Assembly (NCBI GenBank): GCA_030425195.1
Contig: JAUIAV010000014.1
Span: 1 to 64,000, forward strand
From: Gammaproteobacteria bacterium
GTDB lineage: Bacteria; Pseudomonadota; Gammaproteobacteria; Pseudomonadales; Azotimanducaceae
Reading direction: 5' to 3'
DNA length: 64,000 nucleotides
The notes beneath the pieces were generated by a model that was given only the letters and a program-made list of their open reading frames with translations, was not told the DNA's origin and searched no databases. This document shows positions 17,901 to 28,836 of the stretch, piece after piece; positions within the stretch are counted from its first letter, which is position 1, and every line of letters starts with the position of its first letter. The translations under genes were made by a program, and so were the position numbers.

Positions 17901-18275
17901 GAAGCCGCCATCAGCCAGCTCGGGGGTGTTCTGGCAGACGAGGACGGACGCTGGCTGCTCAATCCACGCGCGGACTCGGCCGCGGAACTGGCCCTCACCG
18001 GCCTGGTCGATGGCGAGCTCGTCAATCTGATCATCGACCGCACCTTCACCGAGGAAAGCACCGGCGAACGCTGGATCGTGGACTTCAAGACCGCGATCCC
18101 GCCGGTCGGGACGCCGCAGGCGGAGTTTCTGAGCGCCGAGGTTGCCCGTTACCGCGGGCAGCTGGAACGTTACGGCCAGGCGGCCGGGGCGCTGTACGGT
18201 CAGCCGGTGAGACTGGCCCTGTACTTCACCGCGCTGCCGGAACTGGTGCCTCTCGATGGCCGGGCCCGGGATTGA
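14979..18275 (+). CDS. AddA-like UvrD-family helicase-nuclease
   Basis: A ~1,098-residue superfamily 1 helicase: Walker A APAGSGKTT (24-32), motif Ia ITFTRKAASEM, motif II VDEFQDTSVSQFQLFE, motif III GDPMQSIYRFRDAD, motif IV SSNFR, motif V TIHKAKGLEFDHVLLP and motif VI LFYVACTRAKR. A C-terminal nuclease domain follows (GIVVHRALEQLA, then ERWIVDFKTA with catalytic Asp and Lys). GTG 14979 is chosen because it overlaps the upstream stop (GTGA); a reading from 14928 would run through 55 bp of the AddB-like gene. The pair should process double-strand breaks to load RecA. Recognition of a Chi-like site is likely but unseen. Confidence 0.9.
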   Translation: MNRPPDHEARLRATDVRRSVIVQAPAGSGKTTLLVERFLKLLARVDRPEEILAITFTRKAASEMATRVLAALERAETDLPADGASGSEDSDPARAAVRHSIEKGWDLVRHPARLKIQTIDSLALSLTRGLPVTARVDPALGLTERAEPHYAQAATELLLRLYRDDPLTEEIADFLRQCDNDATRAERLVTGMLAKRDQWLDVVGSVVATHREQPDQVTEVLRRGLRGLNDAVIDRFEEALGADALDELERLTRHAGSELGRTLANRSDRFRLSGEILTTKSGELRKQVTKREGFSTGFREEKAALMSLIERIGEQGLAGLAANLRFLPNEVLEPESIDRLVNVCVNLALANAELSAAFTEAGETDFTALILNARAALGDAGAPSELALTLDYRIHHLLVDEFQDTSVSQFQLFEQMLRGWTPGDGNTFFAVGDPMQSIYRFRDADVGLYYRAWHRGIADLSLDTVVLSSNFRADAPLVEWTNHAFQRIMGGQQDPVLGQIAYSPAAPTRPAATAASDGGPVRLLELETPEAETEAIVVEIERLLAETDGTLALLVRSRAQLTDLIPALRHRGIGWRANDIDLLLDRPAVQDLLSLVGALTDPHDRLRWLALLRAPFLGLRLSDLGAFADTKDFPAMLRSIRDGHPIPGLSDDGLMRLERLARHWPGNPAQIHELPFRSLVETLWLKLGGADAYADPAALTHASRLLGLLDTAGPGARNVEALKQAAQSLFAADLSESRLEILTIHKAKGLEFDHVLLPYLERITRSDDAELLLWRALPEGLLMGVKDDDGPFAWLSRENRFRERHERQRLFYVACTRAKRSLTLFTRAGERPPETAMLSLLWPQLESGDTGGLRVERPRAARPPLQPDFFADAEPDADDRSPPPFTRLRAGYTWQPPGVPAYDGLLAVPDQRVEDPLEARMEVVLGIVVHRALEQLARRGPPADVAAYLSRVRGSFAALAAEQDLSEADQARVVEAAISQLGGVLADEDGRWLLNPRADSAAELALTGLVDGELVNLIIDRTFTEESTGERWIVDFKTAIPPVGTPQAEFLSAEVARYRGQLERYGQAAGALYGQPVRLALYFTALPELVPLDGRARD

Positions 18276-18284
18276 ACCGCGAAG

Positions 18285-18312
18285 TTGAATTTCTCACCGT
18301 CAGGCGTAGTAT
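18285..18312 (+). promoter_or_regulatory. Candidate promoter of the DAHP synthase leader
   Basis: TTGAAT and TAGTAT are separated by 16 bp just after the helicase stop codon. A start site near 18319 would put the leader ATG at 18322 almost at the RNA 5' end, or give a ~48-base leader to the in-frame ATG at 18367. Confidence 0.5.
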
Positions 18313-18321
18313 CCGCAAACC

Positions 18322-18423
18322 ATGACGACCCGATTGACAGGCAGCACGCCGATCTCCCGCCCGACGATGAGCACCAGCGCTCAGGGCGGCTGGTGGGCAG
18401 GCTATTACTTTTTTAGCGGATAG
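18322..18423 (+). CDS. Aromatic leader peptide (33 aa, or 18 aa from ATG 18367)
   Basis: A short ORF ends in GGWWAGYYFFSG followed by TAG at 18421. Two Trp, two Tyr and two Phe codons in nine positions are far beyond chance and are the mark of an attenuation leader peptide: ribosome stalling at these codons when charged tRNA is scarce would prevent formation of the downstream terminator. Two in-frame starts exist, ATG 18322 and ATG 18367; neither has a strong Shine-Dalgarno sequence. The next gene encodes DAHP synthase, the first enzyme of the pathway to all three amino acids. Confidence 0.8.
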   Translation: MTTRLTGSTPISRPTMSTSAQGGWWAGYYFFSG

Positions 18424-18440
18424 CTCTGCCTCCACAACCG

Positions 18441-18502
18441 GAAGGCAGTGCACGCTGCCTTCGAGGAGAAACCCCGTCAGGCAGCGCCAGCGGGGTTTTT
18501 TT
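18441..18502 (+). promoter_or_regulatory. Transcription attenuator: alternative hairpins and intrinsic terminator
   Basis: Hairpin A: GAAGGCAG (18441-18448) with CTGCCTTC (18455-18462). Terminator: AAACCCCG (18469-18476) with CGGGGTTT (18491-18498), then a T run to 18502. Competing pairing: CGCTGCCT (18453-18460) with AGGCAGCG (18479-18486), which would use the 3' arm of hairpin A and the inner part of the terminator. This is the classic mutually exclusive arrangement. It lies between the leader peptide stop and the gene start at 18536. Confidence 0.8.
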
Positions 18503-18535
18503 ATGCCCCGACGATCAGACAGGCAGGAGCAGACG

Positions 18536-19621
18536 ATGACTCAGACCGATAACCTGAACATACGGGCACAACAGGTGCTCATACCGCCGGCGCAGCTCAA
18601 GGCCGAGCTGCCCGTGTCCCCGGCCGTGGAGCGCCAGGTGGCCAGTGCCCGGGCCAGCGTGGCCCGTATCCTGAGCCGTGAGGATGCCCGGCTGCTGGTG
18701 GTGATCGGCCCGTGCTCGATCCACGACGTGGACTGCGCCATGGACTATGCCCGGCGCCTCGCCGAACTCTCCCGGGCGCTCGAGGAGGATCTTCTCATCG
18801 TCATGCGGGCGTACTTCGAAAAGCCCAGAACCACCGTGGGCTGGAAGGGGCTCATCAACGATCCGCACCTGGACGACACCTTCGAGATCGGCGAAGGCCT
18901 GCACATCGCCCGTCGCCTGCTGCTCGACATCGCCGAGCTGGGTCTGCCTCTGTCCACGGAAGCGCTGGATCCCATCACGCCGCAGTACCTGCAGGACCTG
19001 ATCAGCTGGTCCGCCATTGGCGCCCGGACCACCGAGTCGCAGACACACCGGGAAATGGCGTCGGGGCTCTCGTCCGCTGTGGGCTTCAAGAACGGCACCG
19101 ACGGCGGTCTGGCCGTGGCGCTGAACGCCCTGCAGTCGGTGGCATCACCGCACCGTTTTCTCGGCATCAACCCGGAGGGTCAGGTGGCCGTCATGCAGAC
19201 GAGCGGCAATGCCAATGCGCACATCGTGCTCAGGGGTGGCAGCGACGGCCCCAACTACGACGAGGTGAGCGTCAACCGGTGCGAGGCAGAGCTGGAAAAG
19301 GCGGGCCTGAAGCAGAACATCATGGTGGACTGCAGCCACGCCAACTCCAGCAAGGACCACAACCGTCAACCGGTGGTGGCCCGGGAGATCGCCCGTCAGA
19401 TCCGGGACGGCAACCAGTCCATCATGGGTCTGATGATCGAGAGCAACATCGCCGCCGGCAATCAGCCGCTCAGCGCGAACCGGGATGAGATGGCATACGG
19501 TGTGTCGGTGACGGACGCGTGCATCGACTGGGAGACCACGGAATCGCTGCTGCGTGAGCTGGCCCGGGAGATCGGACCGGCGCTCAGGGCCCGTCTTTCG
19601 GAGGATCGGGCCTGTGCCTGA
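18536..19621 (+). CDS. 3-deoxy-7-phosphoheptulonate (DAHP) synthase, class I AroF/G/H type
   Basis: This enzyme condenses phosphoenolpyruvate and erythrose 4-phosphate, the first shikimate pathway step. The 361-residue protein shows the family signatures VVIGPCSIHD, MRAYFEKPRTTVGWKG, the segment IGARTTESQTHREMASGL, GFKNGTDG and MVDCSHANSSKDH. Start ATG 18536 is chosen over the in-frame ATG 18503 because AGGAG lies seven bases upstream and 18503 sits directly on the terminator T run. Feedback specificity (Phe, Tyr or Trp sensitive) cannot be read safely, so no isozyme symbol is given. Its leader senses all three aromatic amino acids. Confidence 0.95.
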   Translation: MTQTDNLNIRAQQVLIPPAQLKAELPVSPAVERQVASARASVARILSREDARLLVVIGPCSIHDVDCAMDYARRLAELSRALEEDLLIVMRAYFEKPRTTVGWKGLINDPHLDDTFEIGEGLHIARRLLLDIAELGLPLSTEALDPITPQYLQDLISWSAIGARTTESQTHREMASGLSSAVGFKNGTDGGLAVALNALQSVASPHRFLGINPEGQVAVMQTSGNANAHIVLRGGSDGPNYDEVSVNRCEAELEKAGLKQNIMVDCSHANSSKDHNRQPVVAREIARQIRDGNQSIMGLMIESNIAAGNQPLSANRDEMAYGVSVTDACIDWETTESLLRELAREIGPALRARLSEDRACA

Positions 19622-19625
19622 TGCG

Positions 19626-19661
19626 GAACGCCTCCTACCCGATCAGCGGTAGTAGGCGTTC
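19626..19661. terminator. Long hairpin between convergent DAHP synthase and nfuA
   Basis: A 14-position inverted repeat (one mismatch) spans 19626-19639 and 19648-19661 with an 8-base loop, placed exactly where the two convergent genes end. The last codons of nfuA (Ala-Tyr-Tyr-Arg) are part of one arm. There is no clear T run on either side, so termination strength is uncertain. It may also protect 3' ends. Confidence 0.5.
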
Positions 19662-20224
19662 TCCGTGAGCGTGTGATCCGTGGCGTCGCGGATGGCCGTG
19701 AGCTCCGGAATCTGATCGAGCAGGGAACGTTCCACGCTGTTCTTCAGGGTGATGTCCACGGCAGCGCAGCCCTGACAGCCGCCGCCGAACTGGAGAACGG
19801 CCACGTTGTCCTCGACGATCTCCACCAGGGTCACCATGCCTCCGTGGGCGGCCAGACCCGGATTGATCTCGTTGTAGAGCACGTAGTTGATCCGGTCCTC
19901 GAGCGGTGCATCGGCTCCGACCTGGGGAACCCGGGCATTCGGGGCCTTGATGGTGAGCTGACCGCCCATCTGATCTTCCTGGAAATCCACCACCGCGTTC
20001 TCGAGGTAAGGCGCGCTGCGCTTCTCGAACCAGGCGGTGAAGCCATCGTAGGCCACCGGCATGTCGCCTTCCTGTTCCTCGCCCGGACGGCAGTAGGCAA
20101 TACAGGTTTCCGCGTGCGGCGTGCCCGGCTGAGCGACGAACACACGGATGCCCACGTTTTCGTCATCCTGCTTGGCCAGCAGTTCGCTGAGATAGGCCTG
20201 TGCGCGGGCGGATATTTCGATCAT
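19643..20224 (-). CDS. nfuA: Fe-S biogenesis protein NfuA
   Basis: NfuA carries a 4Fe-4S cluster between two subunits and delivers it to apoproteins, especially under oxidative stress or iron limitation. The 193-residue protein has a degenerate A-type domain (1-~100) and a C-terminal Nfu domain with [11 protein letters not shown], cluster ligands C150 and C153. Length is as in E. coli. It is a single gene, convergent with DAHP synthase and divergent from metH. Confidence 0.96.
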   Translation of the reverse strand: MIEISARAQAYLSELLAKQDDENVGIRVFVAQPGTPHAETCIAYCRPGEEQEGDMPVAYDGFTAWFEKRSAPYLENAVVDFQEDQMGGQLTIKAPNARVPQVGADAPLEDRINYVLYNEINPGLAAHGGMVTLVEIVEDNVAVLQFGGGCQGCAAVDITLKNSVERSLLDQIPELTAIRDATDHTLTENAYYR

Positions 20225-20343
20225 GCGGCGGTTTCCGGGCTATACCCTAGTAAATTGCTCGGGAATTTACGCGAGGAAACCCGCGATGACAAGACTTGCG
20301 CGGCTGCATGAGTCCCGCTCATGATCAATCTCTGTAACTTGAT

Positions 20344-20371
20344 TTGCGCTCAATTTCAGCGCGCCTACACT
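20344..20371 (+). promoter_or_regulatory. Possible metH promoter
   Basis: TTGCGC and TACACT with a 16-bp spacer lie 31 bp upstream of the metH ATG, in the 178-bp nfuA-metH gap. I looked for an S-adenosylhomocysteine or cobalamin riboswitch here and found none. Confidence 0.35.
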
Positions 20372-20402
20372 CATGGACTGCTGAAGTCAGGCAGAGTCAC
20401 CC

Positions 20403-24107
<3,705 letters not shown>

Positions 24108-24115
24108 GGCCGGCT

Positions 24116-24250
24116 TCAGAACGTCCAGCCGGAGATGTAGTGCACGGCAATGGCGATGATGGCACAGAAAATCACCAGAATGGCTTTCACGTCGGTGCGG
24201 TTGTCGTCTTCGCGCTCTGCTTCGATGCGGGTGGTGTTGGCGTCGGTCAT
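24116..24250 (-). CDS. Tiny membrane protein (44 aa), unknown function
   Basis: ATG 24250 to TGA 24116 encodes 44 residues: a charged N-terminus (MTDANTTRIEAEREDDNRTD) and one hydrophobic helix at ~21-39 (KAILVIFCAIIAIAVHYIS) ending in GWTF. AGGA lies about 15 bases upstream of the ATG. The charged-then-membrane layout is typical of genuine small inner-membrane proteins. It fills most of the metH-cysI gap on the opposite strand. Family not identified. Confidence 0.55.
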   Translation of the reverse strand: MTDANTTRIEAEREDDNRTDVKAILVIFCAIIAIAVHYISGWTF

Positions 24251-24338
24251 CGCTTCGGTGCTTTCCTGGACTGGTTGCGGGTTTCGAGCCGCGGAGTCTA
24301 CCTAAGCCGCTGATTCAGCACAATAATCGCCCGCGGAA

Positions 24339-24411
24339 CGGGACGCAGGACAGGCGTCCCGGATCTGCGGTTGCCGGCTCCCGCGACGGTTCTAAGGTTA
24401 GGACGAACCGT
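24339..24411. promoter_or_regulatory. Two inverted repeats upstream of the sulfite reductase gene
   Basis: First: CGGGACGC (24339-24346) and GCGTCCCG (24354-24361), a perfect 8-bp stem with a 7-base loop and no T run. Second: ACGGTTC (24386-24392) and GAACCGT (24405-24411), 7 bp with 12-base spacing, resembling an operator or hairpin. Both lie 110-185 bp before the start codon. Confidence 0.35.
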
Positions 24412-24523
24412 TCCTTCGTACCCTTCCCCGCCGATGTTAGTTTCTCCCGCCATCCCTGACCGGAAGACGAGAGAGCGGAAGACGGCCTGCACTCACCTGA
24501 GCGCCGACCGAAGACCCATCCAG

Positions 24524-26179
24524 ATGTACCAGTACGACACCTTCGACAGACAGTTCGTCAACGAACGGGTCTCCCACTACCGGGCGCAGACGGAGCGCTA
24601 TCTGGCCGGCGAGCTGAAAGAGGACGAGTTCCTTCAGCTCAGGCTCAGAAACGGTCTCTACGTGCAGCGGCTGGCACCCATGCTGCGTGTGGCAGTGCCC
24701 TACGGCACGCTGAACTCCACACAGCTGCGGCAGCTGGCATTCATCGCCCGGAATTTCGATCGGGGCTACGGACATCTTTCCACCCGCCAGAACGTCCAGT
24801 TCAACTGGCCGCTGCTCGAAGAGGTGCCGGACATTCTCGCGGCCCTCGCCGAGGTGGACATGCACGCCATCCAGACCAGCGGCAGCTGCATACGCAACGT
24901 TACCACCGACCAGTTCGCCGGCGTGGCCCGGGACGAGTGGCTCGATCCCCGGCCTTTCTGCGAGATCATCCGCCAGTGGTCCACTTCCCACCCGGAGTTC
25001 GACTGGCTGCCGCGCAAATTCAAGATCGCCATCACGGGAGCCCGGCAGGACCGCGCCGCCATCGCCGTGCACGACATCGGCCTGAAGGTGTACCAGGCGG
25101 ATGGCCGGACACTCTTCGACGTCTTCGTCGGCGGCGGTCTCGGCCGGACCCCGGTGATCGCCGAGCAGATCCGCTCCGGCCTGTCCGTAGAGCACCTGCT
25201 CACCTACCTCGAAGCCATCATGCGGGTCTACAACCGGTACGGCCGACGGGACAACAAGTACAAGGCCAGGATCAAGATTCTGGTCCGGGCCATGACCGCG
25301 GAAGGTTTCCAGGCCAGGGTCGACGAGGAATGGGCGCATCTGAAAGACGGTCCCAGCACGCTGACGGCGGAAGAGATCGAACGCATGCACACCCATTTCC
25401 TGCCGCGCGATTATCCGGCGCAGGCGCCGGTGGACCTGGATGCCCAGCGCCTGGCCAATCCGGCCTTCAGCCGTTGGGTGGAGCAGAACGTGGTGCCGCA
25501 CCGGGCATCCGGGTACGCAGCGGTGACCCTCTCCACCAAGCTGACGGGCGTACCGCCCGGGGACGTCTCCGATACTCAGATGGCGGCGGTGGCCGACTGG
25601 GCGGACGACTACGGGTTCGGCGAGATCCGGATCAGTCACGAGCAGAACTTCGTCCTGCCGGACGTGCCCGAGGCGAAGCTCCTCGAACTCTGGGAGCGGG
25701 CGCTCGCAGCACAACTGGCCGCACCCAACGCGGGTCTGATCTCGGACATCATCTGCTGCCCGGGCGGCGACTACTGTTCGCTGGCGAATGCCAAGTCGAT
25801 CCCGGTCGCTGAAGCCATACAGATCGCCCTTGGCGACCTGGACTACCAGCACGATCTCGGGCCCATCGACCTCAACATCTCCGGCTGCATGAACGCCTGT
25901 GGTCACCACCACGTGGGCCATATCGGCATCCTCGGCGTGGACAAGAAAGGCAGCGAGTTCTATCAGATCTCTCTGGGCGGCCACGCCGGTCATGGCGAAC
26001 TGCCCGCCTCACTCGGACAGATCGTGGGCCCGTCCGTCGCCCGGGACGAAGTCGTCGAGATCATCGAAAAAATTCTCGCCACCTACGTGGCACTGCGGGA
26101 GGAAGGTGAAACCTTCCTCGCCTGCTTTCAGCGAACGGGCATCGAGCCCTTCAAGGAGCGCATCTATGGCACTGCTTAA
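24524..26179 (+). CDS. cysI: Siroheme nitrite/sulfite reductase (CysI-type)
   Basis: The 551-residue protein reduces sulfite to sulfide in assimilation (or nitrite, as the families overlap). The siroheme/4Fe-4S ligands are in CCPGGDYC (411-418) and SGCMNACGHHH (C455, C459), and repeated ferredoxin-like half-domains are seen (GYGHLSTRQNVQFNW; FGEIRISHEQNFVLPDV). Start ATG 24524 (MYQYDTFDRQFV) matches the homologous N-terminus; an in-frame ORF back to 24371 covers the hairpin region and is rejected. The DUF934 gene overlaps its 3' end, as in the Pseudomonas cysI locus, which supports a sulfite reductase role under CysB control. Confidence 0.88.
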   Translation: MYQYDTFDRQFVNERVSHYRAQTERYLAGELKEDEFLQLRLRNGLYVQRLAPMLRVAVPYGTLNSTQLRQLAFIARNFDRGYGHLSTRQNVQFNWPLLEEVPDILAALAEVDMHAIQTSGSCIRNVTTDQFAGVARDEWLDPRPFCEIIRQWSTSHPEFDWLPRKFKIAITGARQDRAAIAVHDIGLKVYQADGRTLFDVFVGGGLGRTPVIAEQIRSGLSVEHLLTYLEAIMRVYNRYGRRDNKYKARIKILVRAMTAEGFQARVDEEWAHLKDGPSTLTAEEIERMHTHFLPRDYPAQAPVDLDAQRLANPAFSRWVEQNVVPHRASGYAAVTLSTKLTGVPPGDVSDTQMAAVADWADDYGFGEIRISHEQNFVLPDVPEAKLLELWERALAAQLAAPNAGLISDIICCPGGDYCSLANAKSIPVAEAIQIALGDLDYQHDLGPIDLNISGCMNACGHHHVGHIGILGVDKKGSEFYQISLGGHAGHGELPASLGQIVGPSVARDEVVEIIEKILATYVALREEGETFLACFQRTGIEPFKERIYGTA

Positions 26180-26660
26180 CCGGAATGGTGAAGTCATCGA
26201 GCCCAGCAGCATCTCTGATGGAGCGAACCCGGCGGGTGGCCTGGCGATCACCCCGCTCGCACAGTGGACACCGGAGCGCGGTGAAGGGCTTCTGCTCGAG
26301 CCCACCGACGAGCCGGAAGCGGCCCACACCCGAGCCCCTCTGATCGCCATCAATTTTCCCGCCTTCAGTGATGGGCGGGGACTTTCCCTCGCCGTTCTGC
26401 TGCGTACCCGGTACGGCTTCGAAGGGGAGCTGCGCGCAGTCGGAGACGTACATCCGGACGTCATTCACTACATGAAACGCTGCGGCTTCGACACCTTCCA
26501 GATGCCGGAAGGCCGGAAGCTGCCCCCGGCCGCCAATGATGCGAACGGAGACGGCGCCCGCGGAAATGGCGCCAGCACCCTTGCACCCTACTCCGATTAC
26601 TACCAAGCTTCGGTCATTCATCCGGAACCGGCATACCGAAGAGTCAGGAGAGGTGCATAG
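26166..26660 (+). CDS. DUF934 protein, sulfite reductase partner
   Basis: A 164-residue DUF934 protein; the core INFPAFSDGRGLSLAVLLRTRYGFEGELRAVGDV is characteristic, followed by MKRCGFDTFQM. DUF934 genes directly follow CysI-type reductases in many proteobacteria and are thought to assist or deliver electrons in sulfite reduction; the mechanism is not established. AAGGAG precedes ATG 26166, and the gene overlaps the reductase by 14 bp. The C-terminal part is Ala/Gly/Asn-rich and probably disordered before the final SDYYQASV. Confidence 0.87.
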   Translation: MALLNRNGEVIEPSSISDGANPAGGLAITPLAQWTPERGEGLLLEPTDEPEAAHTRAPLIAINFPAFSDGRGLSLAVLLRTRYGFEGELRAVGDVHPDVIHYMKRCGFDTFQMPEGRKLPPAANDANGDGARGNGASTLAPYSDYYQASVIHPEPAYRRVRRGA

Positions 26661-27825
26661 CTCAGGCGTCATAGAGTCCTTTTTCCTGATCTTCGCCGGC
26701 GCGGCCGTGGTCGCGTCGGCCGCCCTCTACACCCGTCAGCCGCTTCTCGTCGCCTACATCATCGTCGGGGCCGTCCTCGGACCTCACGGTCTGAAACTGG
26801 TCTCAGACCCTGATCTGCTTTCCGAGATCGCCGAGATCGGCATCATATTTCTGCTGTTTCTCGTGGGGCTGGACCTGCCGCCGTCCAAGCTCAGAAACAT
26901 GGCAGGCAAAGGTGCTCTGACCGCCCTTCTGAGCACGCTGGTTTTCTTCGGGACCGGCTACGGGGTGATGATCGCGTTCGGATTCAGCACATCGGAAGCC
27001 CTGATCACGGGCATGGCGGCGACCTTTTCCAGCACGATCCTCGGCATCAAGCTGCTGCCGACGACGGTGCTGCATCATCGCCACGTGGGAGAAATCGTGG
27101 TCACCCTCCTGCTGATCCAGGACCTGATCGCCATTCTGGGTCTGATCCTGCTCTCGAGCTACGGCGGTTCCTGGGCTGACACCGCGCAGTCGGTCGGCAT
27201 GGCGCTGCTCGCGCTGCCGGCTCTGACCCTGATTGCCGTCCTCGGCGTACGGCTGATCCTGCTGCCTCTGATCACCCGGTTCGATGCCTTCCACGAGTTC
27301 ATCTTTCTGCTGGCCCTGGGCTGGTGCCTGGGGCTTGCCAGCGTGGCTTCGCTGTGCGGTCTGTCCTTCGAGATCGGCGCCTTCGTGGCGGGCGTGTCGC
27401 TCGCGACCAGCCCCATCTCCCAGTACATCGCCGAAGCGCTGCGGCCGCTCAGAGACTTCTTTCTGGTCCTGTTCTTTTTCACGGTAGGTGCCGAGATCGA
27501 CGCGGCCCTGCTGATGGAAGTGCTTCTGCCCACACTGTTCCTTGCAGCTGCGCTGATCGCCTGTAAGCCGCCGGTCTTCGCGCTGGCACTGAAGACGCAG
27601 AAGGAACCCGCCAGCACGGGCTGGGAGGTGGGCTACCGGCTCGGGCAGATGAGCGAGTTCTCGCTTCTGATCTCGTACGTGGCCATCGGCGCCGGCCTGC
27701 TCTCTCTCGAGGCGGCGCACGTGATTCAGGGTGCGACGGTGCTCACGCTGCTGGTATCCACCTATCTGGTGATCTTCCGCTACCCGAGTCCGATCGCAAT
27801 CTCGGATCGCCTCAGACGCGACTGA
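26653..27825 (+). CDS. Monovalent cation:proton antiporter-2 (KefB/CPA2-like)
   Basis: About 390 residues and 11-13 hydrophobic segments. LYTRQPLLVAYIIVGAVLGPHGL, EIGIIFLLFLVGLDLPP and LSFEIGAFVAGVSLATSP are typical of the Na+/H+ exchanger fold of CPA2 transporters. There is no C-terminal RCK/TrkA-N domain, so it is a membrane-only member. The start is uncertain: GTG 26653 gives HSSGVIESFFLIFAGAA, overlaps the upstream stop and has AGGAG close before it; a longer frame from 26536 runs inside DUF934. The transported ion (K+ or Na+) cannot be told. Confidence 0.85.
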   Translation: MHSSGVIESFFLIFAGAAVVASAALYTRQPLLVAYIIVGAVLGPHGLKLVSDPDLLSEIAEIGIIFLLFLVGLDLPPSKLRNMAGKGALTALLSTLVFFGTGYGVMIAFGFSTSEALITGMAATFSSTILGIKLLPTTVLHHRHVGEIVVTLLLIQDLIAILGLILLSSYGGSWADTAQSVGMALLALPALTLIAVLGVRLILLPLITRFDAFHEFIFLLALGWCLGLASVASLCGLSFEIGAFVAGVSLATSPISQYIAEALRPLRDFFLVLFFFTVGAEIDAALLMEVLLPTLFLAAALIACKPPVFALALKTQKEPASTGWEVGYRLGQMSEFSLLISYVAIGAGLLSLEAAHVIQGATVLTLLVSTYLVIFRYPSPIAISDRLRRD

Positions 27826-27828
27826 CCC

Positions 27829-28818
27829 TCAGCCGTGGGTGAGCACACCCCGGCCCACCATGTCGCCGGCCAGAATCCGGTCGATGGCGTCTGAGACGGT
27901 CTCGAGGGTCAGCGGCGCTTTCAATGCCTCCAGACCGGACAGCTGCCAGGGACCCGCCAGCTTCTCCCAGATCACCTGCTTCTGATCGAGAGGGAGCTGA
28001 ACCGAGTCCACGCCCAGCAGGTTCACGTGGCGGAGAATGAAAGGCAGCACCGTGGCAGGGATGGCGGGCGAGTCCACCAGTCCGCACGCGGCCAGACTGC
28101 AGCCGTATCTGAGAGATTTGACGCCATTGAAGAGAATCTCCCCGCCCACCGTGTCCACCACTCCGCCCCAGGTCTCCTTACCCAGCGGCCGGTCTGCGCC
28201 GGCCCGGGCATCTTCCCGGCTGATGATGTCGCTGGCACCGATTTCCCGCAGGAACGCGTGCTGACTCTCCTTGCCGGTGACGGCGGTCACGGTGTAGCCG
28301 AGCGTGGCGAGCAGCATGACGGCGACCGAACCCACACCACCCGTGGCACCGGTGACCAGCACGGGGCCGCTCTCGGGCGTCATGCCCGCCGCCTCCAGCT
28401 TGTGCACGCACAGTGCCGCGGTGAAGCCGGCGGTGCCGAGGATCATGCTCTGCTCCAGGCTGAGACCCTCCGGACGGGGTACCGCCCAGCCGGCGGGAAT
28501 CCGGATCCGCTCGCCGAATCCGCCCGGGGTATTCATACCCAGATCAAAGCCTATGGCAATCACCTCGTCGCCCGGCCGGAAGGCTGCATCCGCGCTTTCG
28601 AGCACCACGCCGGCCGCATCGATACCGGGCGTGTGCGGGAAGTTACGGGTGACCCCGGGATTTCCCGTGGCCGACAGACCGTCCTTGTAGTTGAGTGACG
28701 AGAAGCGGACGTCGATGAGCAGATCGCCTTCGGGCAGCTCACGCTCTTCCCGCTCGACGAGGCGTCTGGTGAATCCGTCGTCGGTCTTCTCGACCAGCAG
28801 TGCGCGAAAGGTAGCCAT
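27829..28818 (-). CDS. acuI: Acrylyl-CoA reductase AcuI / YhdH-type quinone oxidoreductase
   Basis: A 329-residue medium-chain dehydrogenase/reductase lacking zinc ligands. SLNYKDGLSATGNPGVTRNFPHTPGID is the YhdH/AcuI signature, and the NADPH loop is VTGATGGVGSVAVML. AcuI reduces acryloyl-CoA to propanoyl-CoA, clearing a toxic electrophile from DMSP or 3-hydroxypropionate metabolism. The start ATG 28818 has GGAG eight bases upstream. It is convergent with the antiporter gene, with sohB upstream in the same direction. No DMSP lyase is nearby, so the physiological substrate is unknown. Confidence 0.9.
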   Translation of the reverse strand: MATFRALLVEKTDDGFTRRLVEREERELPEGDLLIDVRFSSLNYKDGLSATGNPGVTRNFPHTPGIDAAGVVLESADAAFRPGDEVIAIGFDLGMNTPGGFGERIRIPAGWAVPRPEGLSLEQSMILGTAGFTAALCVHKLEAAGMTPESGPVLVTGATGGVGSVAVMLLATLGYTVTAVTGKESQHAFLREIGASDIISREDARAGADRPLGKETWGGVVDTVGGEILFNGVKSLRYGCSLAACGLVDSPAIPATVLPFILRHVNLLGVDSVQLPLDQKQVIWEKLAGPWQLSGLEALKAPLTLETVSDAIDRILAGDMVGRGVLTHG

Positions 28819-28836
28819 GATTACTCCAGATGGTTT

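Noticed and set aside
20225-20402. S-adenosylhomocysteine or cobalamin riboswitch before metH
   Set aside because: Looked for the conserved cores; not present in this 178-bp gap.
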